This document shows positions 50,620 to 61,200 of a DNA stretch of 64,000 bases, piece by piece. The number at the start of each line of letters is the position of its first letter. Positions within the stretch are counted from its first letter, which is position 1. A program made the translations under genes and the position numbers. This DNA is from Scedosporium boydii. Its lineage: Eukaryota; Ascomycota; Sordariomycetes; Microascales; Microascaceae. Location: NCBI GenBank assembly GCA_002221725.1, contig NJFT01000002.1, positions 432,896-496,895 of the forward strand, written 5' to 3'. The notes below the pieces were generated by a model, which was not told the DNA's origin, made no database searches, and worked only from the letters and a program-made list of their open reading frames with translations.

Positions 50620-51600
50620 CTTAGTGCAATGTACGACCCCTGATACCCATAATCCTAATCTGGACATTTTCATCTACTTCTCTTTCTGCTTTATTCTTCA
50701 TGGCGAGGCGCTTGGTGGCTTTTGAGTGGCAAGGAAGCTTGAGTCCGCGAAAGGAAGGGGTTGGAAAATAAAAACGTGGAAGGCAATGCTTCTTCTTGTT
50801 GGGCTATTGTTTTGTTCTATTTTTCCCCGGTCGAGTGATGTAAGGATTTGTCGGTTTACGCTGTGAGGAGAGCTCTTTGTTTTCTCTTCTTTTTGGGAGC
50901 TTCCTTGTCGTGATGTTTATTGGGGTCTGGAAAGGTTTAGGGAGTGGGCAAAATCAGGAGTCGGTTTCCTTTAGGCTCGTCGCCTTTTGTTGTTTCTGTT
51001 TCACCAACCAGTTACTTGGTATACGATACAAAGTTATCAAGCCTTTGCCAGGAGTTCTCTCTATGGCGCAAATGTTAAGTGTCTTGTTTTAAAACCTTCG
51101 ATGTGGGGCTTGTTCATTCGGGCGAGTACTGTTTGTTCGGATACCCCTCATCATGTTTTGCCTTTTCTTCTTCTCTCATCGACAAGTCTCTAGGTACTAT
51201 TGATATTGGCCTCTTGTGAGGCAGAAGTTGAAACCAAGAGGACTCCTACAGGCTTATGGAGAGAGATATTCGCAGGGGAACGGAATGGGGCTATATAACC
51301 TTCTGGAGCTCTAAGCTCAAGGGCAAAAAAACGCTGAGGATACCCCCGGATCGGCAATTAGGTTAGGAACTGTTTTGGGGCCTTGTTTCACTACTTTGAG
51401 GATCGACTTTCCCTTTTGCTCTGCTTCTCTTCTTCTACTTTTATCGATTAAGAAGGTTGTAAATTAATGTCTCTGCCGTGATGATGGATGTGAACCTAGT
51501 AAAGCCTCCTTTTCTCCCTTCTATCTATCTATCCTACATGTTTTGCACCCTTGAAATTTACCATTGATCCAATACAACCAAAAGACGACCAAAAGAAATT
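50620..51600. other. Convergent spacer between RhoGAP and GPI10
   Basis: About 1 kb of T-rich non-coding DNA holding the two 3' ends. No gene or RNA is recognised. Confidence 0.5.
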
Positions 51601-53551
51601 CTATACACCCGTCTCCCAAACAATCAACTTCCCAGACCTTCTCCAATCCTCACTAAAAAACCCGTTCCAACCCTCCCACACACGCTTCAACTCCACGCCG
51701 TGCTCCCTACCAGGCCCATCAAAAAACTCCGTAATCACCGGCTCAACCCCCTCGAAGCCAACAATAAAATGAGGAACCCCCACCGCGCCGGCCTTCTCCT
51801 CCGATAACGGCGCCTCGACGGGCCAAAGTTCGTGGGAGAGGAACCCGATGGGACTATCGTAGAAGCGGTCGGCCATGTCCCTGTATAACGCCCTCTCCAG
51901 GGTCCCGGGCGCCGTGTGTAAGGGTGGATCGCAAGTGAGGGCTCCGACGGAGAGGTTAGGGTGGATGAGGTGGGAGCGCCAGGGGGTGGAGTGACACGGG
52001 GTGAGGAAGTATACGTATGGTCTATTATCGCCGAAGGTCATGGGGGCGGTGGAGATATCACCCGTGGCATATTGGTTGCGGAGGAAGTCGAGGACAGAGA
52101 TGACGGCGCGTTGGTGGGCGAGGGAGAGGTAGGATGCTAGGAGGAGGTTGATGAAGAGGCCGGCGGCTAGGTAGCCTTTGTGGTGGAGCTGGGAGGGCAT
52201 GGATGGCTGGGAGGGGGACCAGAGGAAGAAGTGGGAGACGTGTTTAGCGGCGAGGATGTGTAGGAGGGGGAGGAGGGGGTAGATGAAGCGGGCTTCCTTG
52301 TGGGAGACTTGGGAGAGGATGGTGACGGTCAGGTAGACTGCCCATCTGAAGACCTTGAAGGCTTGTGATACCGCGGGGTCCGGGTCGGATCTCCATAGTG
52401 CGAGGAGGACGAAGGGGAGGAGGGTGGTGCACAGCAATGGGAGTCCCTGGGTGAGGTAGTAGTGACCGGGGTTCTCGCCGTAGAAGATGGCGAGGGACTG
52501 GGAGAGGTTAAAGTAGAGCCACTTATAGGGTGGGAAGGTCCAGAAGCCGAAGTAGAGGCGATCAGCCGCGAGCGAGGCCACGAGGGTTAAGACACCGCAG
52601 ACTACCACCTCGCGGATAAAAAGGACGGTCTCCTTAAGGGTGGGATGAGTCAGGAGAGGCGACAGGCGATTCGGAATGAGGGTGAAAATGAAGACAGGCG
52701 CCCAGATGAACATATTTGTGGGTCGGAGAAGGACCGCAGTCGCAGCCAGAACAAGGGAGAGTCGGAGACTAGAACGTGGTGAGTGAGCAGAGAATCTCGG
52801 GCATTAGGGTTAAGCTCGGCTCCTTACCTCCTAAGACCCTCCGGGCTACGGATCATGGACCCGAAGGATCTGACCTTTTCCTTTACAAGAGGTTGGAACA
52901 AGTCCCAGGGCCAATAATTAAGCGCCGCAACGGTAAGCGTCGTCTCCAAAGAGTTGGAGAACGTCCTCACCGAAACGTACCACTGCCACGGATTAAGTAC
53001 CGTCATCCAAAGCTACGGACGAGTCAGCTGTACGTCCATTTCGTGAGTACAGGTTAAGATTTCTTACTGCAGTAGTCGAGGCAGCCGCATCATCCCTATA
53101 AAGCCTCTTGGCCAGCCTCCAGGTGTACCAGTCTCCTAGGGCCGCAATCACCGCCTGGGTAACTTTAGGTGCCCAAAGAAGAAGCGTCGTTCTGAGACCG
53201 GGCACGACATATTGCCCGACCAGGTCAGCAAGCTTATAAACGGCGGCGAACAGCGCTGGGTGCAGCGAGGACCTGAGCTGGAATTGCCATTCCTATCTCT
53301 GGGTTAGTTCGGCACAGGGCCAAAAATCCATCTAGGGAGATGTGGAAATAACAAACCCAGGTGATGTATGCGCCGCTGTCTTTCCCAAAGGCAGCCTGCC
53401 AGGCTGGTTCGAGACATTGGAAATATTCGTCGGGCTGGAAGAAGGTCTGGGTCAAGGCAACGTTGATAAGCCGGAGCAATATTAAGGCGCCGAGGACCTT
53501 TCCACTTGAATACCCTATTGTTGGAGAACGGGAGCTCTTGGTGGAAGCCAT
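51601..53551 (-). CDS. GPI10: GPI mannosyltransferase 3 (Gpi10/PIG-B, GT22)
   Basis: This ER membrane enzyme adds the third, alpha-1,2-linked mannose to the GPI precursor from dolichol-phosphate mannose. Four exons (53551-53357, 53292-53068, 53012-52828, 52768-51601) give 590 residues. The first luminal loop has [14 protein letters not shown], the GT22 catalytic acidic motif. [13 protein letters not shown] follows directly across the splice. Then come [26 protein letters not shown] and several hydrophobic helices, and the family motif [18 protein letters not shown]. The C-terminal region includes [22 protein letters not shown] sequence. The order of motifs and the length fit Gpi10 rather than Smp3 or Alg9/Alg12. 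Small introns all have clean phases. Confidence 0.93.
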
Positions 53552-55796
53552 GATGGTAACTGGCTTCTAAAAAAGGAGCTGGGAGATCTGGATGTGCTCC
53601 TGGTGCCAAATTCTCCCAGTTCTTGATCGTTAATTACATGTGGACTGTAGATGGATGCCTGGTAAATTGGTAAATTGGAATATTCTAATTATTCACGTCG
53701 TCATCGGTCCTTGACGCGTGCCAGGCACAGCGAGCCAGGGGCAGCCAGATTGGCAAGATCTCATTACAGGGGCTAGAACCGGATTAATGCAAATCGGCCC
53801 ACCACAGCGCAAACCAACTCTATATCCCAATAAATGGATACATGCATAATCAACACCCTAATTTGCTTCAGATGCTAGAAGATCGAGAACATTCGCTTTG
53901 CATGTGAGTGGGAGAATTGGCAGGCATACAGAAACGGCGAAACAGTCTACCAAGTTGGTAATCTAGGCCGACCCTGCACGGCTCTGGCGATTCTCACGCG
54001 GCCTATCAAGTGCAGGATTACATGTACTCGTCTCCTATCGAGTTTAACAGGAGATGCAGATTCCGTTATCTATTCTGCAAGAGACACGTGGCCATGCTTG
54101 TAAGACGGGAAGGGCGATTAGATTTGAAGTAGTTTATGCCGCAGTTCTGGTTCTCGATATCAGTCTCGGGTTGCGGTATGTTGCCAGTAACTCGGGGTGA
54201 ATGCGGCGGCAGTCACAGAACCACAGGCAGACAATGTTGATACGGCTGGGTTATTGCTGCAAGAGCGTGAGGAGGTCGCCGGCCCAAGCCGAGCAACATT
54301 TCACCAACCAGCAAACAATTCCCGGTATCACAGCTAGGCCGGGTCAAGAAGGCACAAAAAAAGCCTCCTCCGCACGGAGCCGAGAGAAGGTCGATTTCGA
54401 CTCGTGACCTGCTCTGAGTGCCGCTGAGTGCCGCGTGTATTGGCTGTTGTTGGTCGAGGCCCAAGAGCCAAGCCTAGACGGCAAGTAAGGGGAATAAGCC
54501 GGATCCTATTGGCTTGCCAGAGAATCTGCACTGCAAGCATGGGGGAACAAGACAGGTCGATTGACCATATCTGGGCAAGTGGAGACCATTCAGCCTGGGG
54601 TCTCGAAGACTAGTGGTATCAGGCTGGGGTTTGCTTCGCCGTTGTCGGAAGAGGACCAAACCCCAGCGCCACCTCTGTTGGACATGTCGGACAGTAGGGC
54701 AAGTGAGCAAGCAGCAGTAGGCTAACTGTGGGTGGAGATACTCAACCCGACCTTCCCAATGCCCACCAACGATCCACGGATCTCCCCAGATTTCAGGATA
54801 TACCTGGAGACAGATGGGACGCTCCAATTGGCCGCGGTGGCGATAATAGAGACGACGAGCCGCTTTGCTTCGGCATGCCCTGTCCCAAGGAATGCTTCGC
54901 ATGGTCAGACTATCACCAAGTAAGTCAGGTCCGGGGACCGGATCCTCGTACTTGGTAGTATTGCCAAATCAAAACGAATCGAATGGCCAACCTCTTGCCT
55001 TTAACGGCAGTGGATGGGGAACCACGGAAGAGCACACGCTGCAGCTTGGGAAGAAGAGCAGACTCAGAAGAGCAAGGGTCCCACATAGCAGGATCCAATG
55101 ATTAAGAAATTGAGGGGTATGATTGGAGCAGAATCGGGGCATTATGTCACCGATGTCACCGCTCGTGCAACCTTGCAATTGATTTTCCTCGTCCTACTTT
55201 TTTAGCCCCTCCAAAAACCACCAAAACCACCACTTCCTCACCTCAGGTCGCTTAAACCTGCGCTTAGGGGAAACACTCGGCGGCCATTCCGACACGGGCT
55301 AACTGCGGTGAGGAATCCCCCTCAATTCTCTTCCCAGGTTTCCCAGGTTCGCCCCTTGTTATACTCAAACTCAATGATTGGATTCACTAGATCCAATATA
55401 GATCCGCGCTTTACCGGCGCCCGCCCCCCCAAAAATGGGGACCGGTCCAAACCCACCCGCCTTCACCACGAGCAAGTCGGCAACCAGCGAGGATTATACT
55501 TTTCGGTCTATAATAAGCCCCCTCCCCGGTCCAATCGATGTCCTCGCATATCTTAGCTTTCTGTTTGTTTCACGCAATCCTTGACATCGATCTACCATCT
55601 CTTCTACTGTTCATCTTTCTTGTAGACTTTCATCTTCTGTCTTGAATGTCTTGAATAGATCTTGAATAGATCCTAGAAGCTTCTAAATCGCATTCACGTC
55701 TTGATCCCTTCTCTTCCCAGACTTGGAACTTGGAACTTGCCACGAGGCAGATCAGAACTTACTCTAGACTATCTAAACCGACAACCACCACCCATC
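53552..55796. other. 2.2 kb intergenic region upstream of the aminotransferase gene
   Basis: No gene is seen between the divergent GPI10 and ornithine aminotransferase genes. The last 250 bp are CT-rich leader. A minimal upstream ORF (ATG TCT TGA, 55646-55654) lies within a short direct repeat of TCTTGAAT (three copies). Runs such as GGTTTCCCAGG near 55340 are unremarkable. Confidence 0.5.
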
Positions 55797-57195
55797 ATGG
55801 CGCCACATGCAAACGACGGCCCCAATGGCAACAGCACCTCTTCCCCTCTCAATCCCCGAGTCCACGCCGCCTCCACCGACGCCGCCATCGCCGGCGAGAA
55901 CGAATACGCTGCCCACAACTACCATCCCCTACCCGTCGTCTTTTCCCGCGCTCAGGGAATCTACGTATGGGACCCCGAGGGCAGGAAGTACATTGACTTC
56001 CTCTCGGCCTACAGCGCCGTGAACCAGGGCCATTGCCACCCCGAGCTCGTCAAGGCTCTCTGCGACCAGGCAGGCAGGCTAACGCTGAGCTCGAGGGCTT
56101 TCTATAACGACGTATTTCCGAAGTGGGCCGAACTCGTGAAGAACGCGTTTGGGTACGACATGGTGCTGCCTATGAACACGGGTGCCGAGGCGGTCGAGAC
56201 GGCCATCAAGATTGCGAGGAAGTGGGCGTACAAGGTGAAGGGTGTTGAACAAGGCAAGGCGCTGGTCTTTTCTGTTGAGGGTAACTTCCACGGCCGAACT
56301 GTAAGTCTAGAACGAGAAGTGCCGCGAAAGTTGCTTCCTGCCTGCTAATACGCGCCAGATGACGGCAATCTCACTCTCGACGGACCCCGAATCAAGAGAC
56401 AACTATGGCCCGTATGTGCCAAACATCGGCTCCAAGATTCCCTCGACCGGTAAGACGATCCGCTTCAACAACGTCGCCGACATCGAGGAAGCGCTAGAGG
56501 CCCATGGTAAGGACACCGCCGCCTTCATAATCGAGCCCATCCAGGGCGAAGCCGGCGTCGTGGTCCCCGACGATGACTACCTCACCCGCGTCCACGAGCT
56601 CTGCAAGAAGCACAACGTCCTCCTCATCTGCGACGAGATTCAGACGGGCATCGCGCGGACGGGCAAGATGCTCTGCTCGCAGTGGGCCGGTATCAAGCCC
56701 GACATCATCACCCTCGGCAAGGCCATCGCCGGCGGCATGTACCCTGTCAGTGCCGTGCTCAGCAGCAAGGAGATCATGCTCGTCATCGAGCCAGGAACCC
56801 ACGGGTCCACCTTTGGCGGTAATCCCCTCGGCGCGGCCGTGTCCATCCGCGCCCTCGAGCTCGTCAAGGAAGAGGACATGGCCGGCAATGCCGAGAAGCT
56901 CGGCCGTATCTTCCGGGACAGCATCACGGCGCTCAAGTCTCCCGTCGTCCAAGCCGTTCGCGGAAAGGGTCTTCTCAATGCCGTTGTCATTGACGAATCC
57001 AAGACCAACGGCCGAACGGCGTGGGATCTTTGCATCAGCTTGAAGAACAAGGGCGTGTTGGCCAAGCCTACCCACGGCAACATTATCCGGTTCGCGCCGC
57101 CGTTGGTGATTACTGAGGAGGAGCTCAGGAAGGCCCTGGGTGTTATTACGGAGGCGATTGAGGGGTTGCCGAACGCGGAGAAGGCGGCGCATTAG
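55797..57195 (+). CDS. CAR2: Ornithine aminotransferase
   Basis: A PLP enzyme converting ornithine and 2-oxoglutarate to glutamate-5-semialdehyde and glutamate, linking arginine breakdown to proline and glutamate. Two exons (55797-56300 and 56359-57195) give 446 residues. Family motifs are [59 protein letters not shown], and [16 protein letters not shown] across the intron. [25 protein letters not shown] and the Schiff-base lysine at about residue 289 in TLGKAIAGG follow, then [11 protein letters not shown]. There is no mitochondrial presequence, as expected for the cytosolic fungal enzyme. Carboxy-terminal AAH is unremarkable. The enzyme is commonly induced by arginine. Confidence 0.96.
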
Positions 57196-58148
57196 ATTTG
57201 GAGGTTTACACGGATATGCATGTGCAAGAAGATGGGCTATTGAGTGGCGTGCTCCGAAATTACTGCGCCAATTCTTTTTTTCTTTTGATGACAATATTTT
57301 TTCTGTTATTCTTCAATCTTATAACGGGAGGGAAACAAGTGGCGCCATCTAGTGAGCCCTTGATGGGCATCGGGGAGTTCACTGGGAATTGTCTGTTTGA
57401 TTCTATGGGTTGGATATACCAAGTCTCTTTTTGTATGAGAAAGAAAATGGAACAACGGACAGGAGGCCCAGCGCAACCTCAAAATGCGGATCTTGAACCC
57501 GCCCTCTACAGATTTACTACTACGACTACATAAATACTACGAGTTCATGATGCACAACAAACGACTCATTCCTAGAGTGACGCAGATCTTATTCATGACA
57601 TGCCCAGAACTGAAAGATACAGGGAGGGTTAGGAAGGTTAGGAAGGTTGGCAGAAAACTGCGAGAGACCTCCACGTTTGCTTTGTGTGCGGTCCCAGGTG
57701 CGAGGGAGATGGGAGTATTTGTGTACTACCCGAGCCTTTCTTTTTGCTGTTTGTTTGTTTACTTAGACGAATGGTCTTCGGCAGGCCACGGTAAGACGCA
57801 TTTGCGGTGCTTTCCCGTTTTCGAGCCGGAGTGGTCGGTGTGCGTGATACGAGCCATGTTGTGGGAGGATGGCGTTTGTAACATTGGTTCCCGTTGGGCA
57901 CAGGGTCTCGGGAGTCAGGAGGGACGGGAAATGCGGAAGGGAAGCAGAAGTTTGGGTTGTTGAGAAGCAGTCGTTGCTATGTCGAGGGTGTGGTGTCTAT
58001 CTAGGTATCTGGACTTGATCGATCTATCTCTCATCGCTCGATGTGAGATCCGGTTGCCCTGAGGGAAGCCACGATGTCTCAAGATGCTAAACGATTTCTC
58101 CACCAAAAAGGCAGGGTTTATATTCACGATGGAGATCGAGAAATAGGC
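57196..58148. other. Intergenic region between the aminotransferase and 5S rRNA genes
   Basis: 3' UTR of the aminotransferase gene, then non-coding DNA. A frame at 57484-57963 is open on the plus strand but shows no domain or codon pattern and is not called. A short direct repeat GGTTAGGAA (twice) lies near 57627. Confidence 0.45.
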
Positions 58149-58268
58149 ACATACGACCATAGCCCGTGGGAACCTGAGGGTCCCGTCCGCTCCCCTGTAC
58201 ATAAACCACGGAGCGCCGGTGTTAGTAGTTGGGTCGGTGACGACCAGCGAATCCCCGGTGTTGTATGT
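58149..58268 (+). rRNA. 5S ribosomal RNA (dispersed copy)
   Basis: The 120-nt stretch begins ACATACGACCATAGCCCGTG and ends GTGTTGTATGT, so the two ends pair as helix I. Inside are the loop and internal control sequences of fungal 5S rRNA: CCCGTCCGCTC, then TTAGTAGTTGGGTCGGTGAC and GACCAGCGAATCCC. Its length and order agree with Neurospora 5S rRNA. A T5 run at 58277-58281, 8 bp after the 3' end, suits RNA polymerase III termination. As in other Pezizomycotina, 5S genes are dispersed rather than inside the rDNA unit. Antisense open frames over it (YNTGDSLVVTDPTTN) are artefacts. Confidence 0.96.
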
Positions 58269-58276
58269 CAACCTCA

Positions 58277-58281
58277 TTTTT
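58277..58281 (+). terminator. Pol III T-run terminator of the 5S gene
   Basis: Five consecutive T follow the 5S 3' end by 8 bp, the usual signal for RNA polymerase III release. Confidence 0.7.
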
Positions 58282-61200
58282 GGGGAGAATGTTTTCTTTC
58301 CTCTTTTTGGCGTTTCTGATTCTTGTCACGCCTCAATCGAAATGGCCATCTCTCCCTCTCTCATCGCTCACTCAGTCCTACTCAGTCCCATTATTCACTT
58401 CTCCTCGCAAGTCGCCCGCGGTCTATCTCTGGAGCTGATGCGGAATTAGGACGATGGTCCTTAATTCTTATTCCGGCTCGGCTCTCTCGCGCGAATCGGA
58501 AAGACCGGGGCAGCACGCCTCATCTTCTCGGTTCGCTCCAAGGGAAACCGGCCAAGAAAACAGAGGTGGTGCTCCGGATACCAATGAGCGGCGCACAAGC
58601 CGATCTCGGGATTCGAACAGGTCATGCACTCGGACCATGTCAGCCGGGGTTCGACAGGAGCATAATATTCGCGGTCGCATCAATGACCTCATGAAGGATT
58701 CTCTTGTCATAACACCATTCGGCTAGAGCTAGACCGAGCCCGGTGATATTCCGTCTCGTAGGGGATAGTAGGAACCCTCCTTCCTGGAGCCTAGATTAAC
58801 AAAATGGGGAATTTTGCTGATAATACCAGGCAACAATTCAAAATTCCAATTTCCTCTGATGTTTTAGGACGAAAATATCTGAGGCCCGCATATTCGTACA
58901 GTTCTGCCTAGTAGGATGCAAGCCCCCGATGCATAAGGGCGTCCCGGGTGTACATTCCGCTTTTAACGCGGATACCTAAAAGGCCAAGGGTATGAGCAAG
59001 GCTACCCTCTCGCATGAAGGCAAGGGGGGGAGGGGAGGACGCTGGAAGCCAAGCTCCGGACAGGCTGGGGGGAAAAGGTGGCGGGCAGCCATGCATTGGA
59101 CCAGGAGGCTCAAATCTAGTCCTACGAGGTACGACAGTGTTTTGATCGGCTGCCCGGACCTCAGCATGCCTGCTTCGCAGCTTGCAGATGTATGTACTTC
59201 GATAAATGGCATACGAGGATTTGGTGTTGAGACAGCTGCGGCTCTTCACGCATTTGGAAAGTAGGCGACATCTTCTGCTCTCCTCTTGTTACGACAGGGC
59301 ACAAGTGTGCAGCAAATCAAGCTTTGAGAGAGGAAACAAAAAGAGGGAAAAGAAGCAGGTCAGACCACTTGGAAGAAACACTGAATGGGAGGGTGAGCGT
59401 GGCTCTTCGAGACAAGCGAAATCGCTACGTCAGTGGTGTAGGACTGTAGGTCTTGGCCCAGGGGTTCTTCCCACCTTCGTCCATGCGAGCATCTCGGAAG
59501 GGCAAGTTGATAAAAGCCTCCCTTGGGCGAAGTGGAAAATGCCGGTAGACGAAACGGGGATTGGATGGTTCCCATCTTGACCGATATGGCTGATAAGGCG
59601 CCCGGGGGGGTTTGAGGCTGGGATGGTGGGAAGCTTTACTTCGAAGAGGTGAAGAGTGTATCAAATACCTTGCAGCGAGCCAGCTCGCTGTATAGAACGA
59701 TTGTAAGATTACTTTCTCTTCCTGCATTAGATCGGGCGCCGGTCTGCGTGTAAACTAATAAGATTTAAAGGAAATTTACAAGCTTTTAGATGGATATGAT
59801 ATCGACGCGAAAGATCTAATTCATCTAATCCCTCTGTTTACGTTCTGTGTTTGTACACGGAAATCTGCCCTTACAACTGAAGTACTTCGTAGAGATGAGC
59901 TCGAGGCGTCAGGTGATGGCGCAATGGATGACATTTTCTTCGTGGCGGATGGCGACGACCGAAAACGGGGCCGGCGATGTGGCAATAGTGGTTTTGGCAG
60001 GGCCGGGTCTCTCCAAGTCTGTCCAAACAACGTCAGATGTCAGGGACCTGATGTTTGATGTTGCTCCAAAGTAATGCGAGGTAACCACGGAGCTGGGTGC
60101 AGAGCCGAGGAGCCAAGCGATTGATGGCAAAGCACAAGGGGGAATGAATGACAACAATCTAAAAAGAGAAGGTGAAGAAAAATAAGATGGATGGTGGTGA
60201 GCGTCCACCAGCTCAATCAGGCTCTCCCACGTATGAGTTTGACTATTCGGACTAATCCTCGACAACCATCACCACCATCAATACAACTTTGCTTTTGCTG
60301 GATGCACGAAGTATGGCCGGAGGGATTGATGTATTGATGTCGGTGTTGCTTTGGTCTTCTTCACAGCGTGAGGGGGCAAATAATTTACAGTTTACATCAA
60401 TTTCTCAGGCATCCAAAAAGGCCGGAGTTGCTCCCAAGAGGACGGACTGTTTAACTGACAATGGGTGGTGGTGTTGAAGAGCGCTGAAGCGCCTGCATTT
60501 TGATTCATCCAATCCCCTCCACGCCCTCGGTCAGTCGGTGCCGTCGGTGGATAAAAAGGCAAATGGGAGGTGGGTTTCTGCCAGCCAAGCTAATGATGCG
60601 CGATTCTGATACGACGCGGGCTAGCACAGGTGACTTGATTCTGCGGCGTCGAACATGAAGTGTGCGGGTTTTGGCGCTCAAGTATCAATCAATGTCTGGG
60701 CGGGCAGGCAGACCGGCACTCAGTTGGACTGGTTACAAACAGGTACGAAAGTCTCCGGAGTCGAGGGAGCACGGTTTTTGGTTTCTGGCTCACAGCTGGT
60801 CGATGAAGCTGCAAGTAGACGGCTTGTACATGAGTACGAGTCCAGTACGAGACGAGTTGATACTGGATTGATACTTTGTCCTCTGATTAACAGATCAATG
60901 GATACATTGGTTGGCTAACTGAGGGTGGGTGTATCTGCACACCCACCCCCAACATAGCGAATATTGCAAGCGTACACCTGTTCTACACCACTACTTGAGC
61001 GTGCTGATACGACGATGCCTAGTGAGCGTCTGGTGCCAACTTAATGATCTAATCAACGGGCTAACACACCACCCACCATGCTTCGGGATGAACTGCGTAC
61101 AGGGTCGCCGAAGAAGGCGGGTAACGCCAGACCCACGTTCTAGAAACCAGATTCCGACACCGGCAATGGGAACACTTGAACGCTAGCAAAGGTTGTACAG

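Noticed and set aside
57484..57963. 159-codon frame downstream of the aminotransferase gene
   Set aside because: No recognisable domain, no splice context and AT-rich non-coding flanks; not distinguishable from chance.
58074..58319. 81-codon plus-strand frame and the antisense frame containing YNTGDSLVVTDPTTN
   Set aside because: They overlap a canonical 5S rRNA gene; the conserved 'peptide' is the translated antisense of 5S rRNA.
58545..58625. Possible tRNA-like B-box words (GGTTCGCTCC, GGATTCGAAC)
   Set aside because: The T-arm stems do not pair and no A box or cloverleaf can be drawn on either strand.
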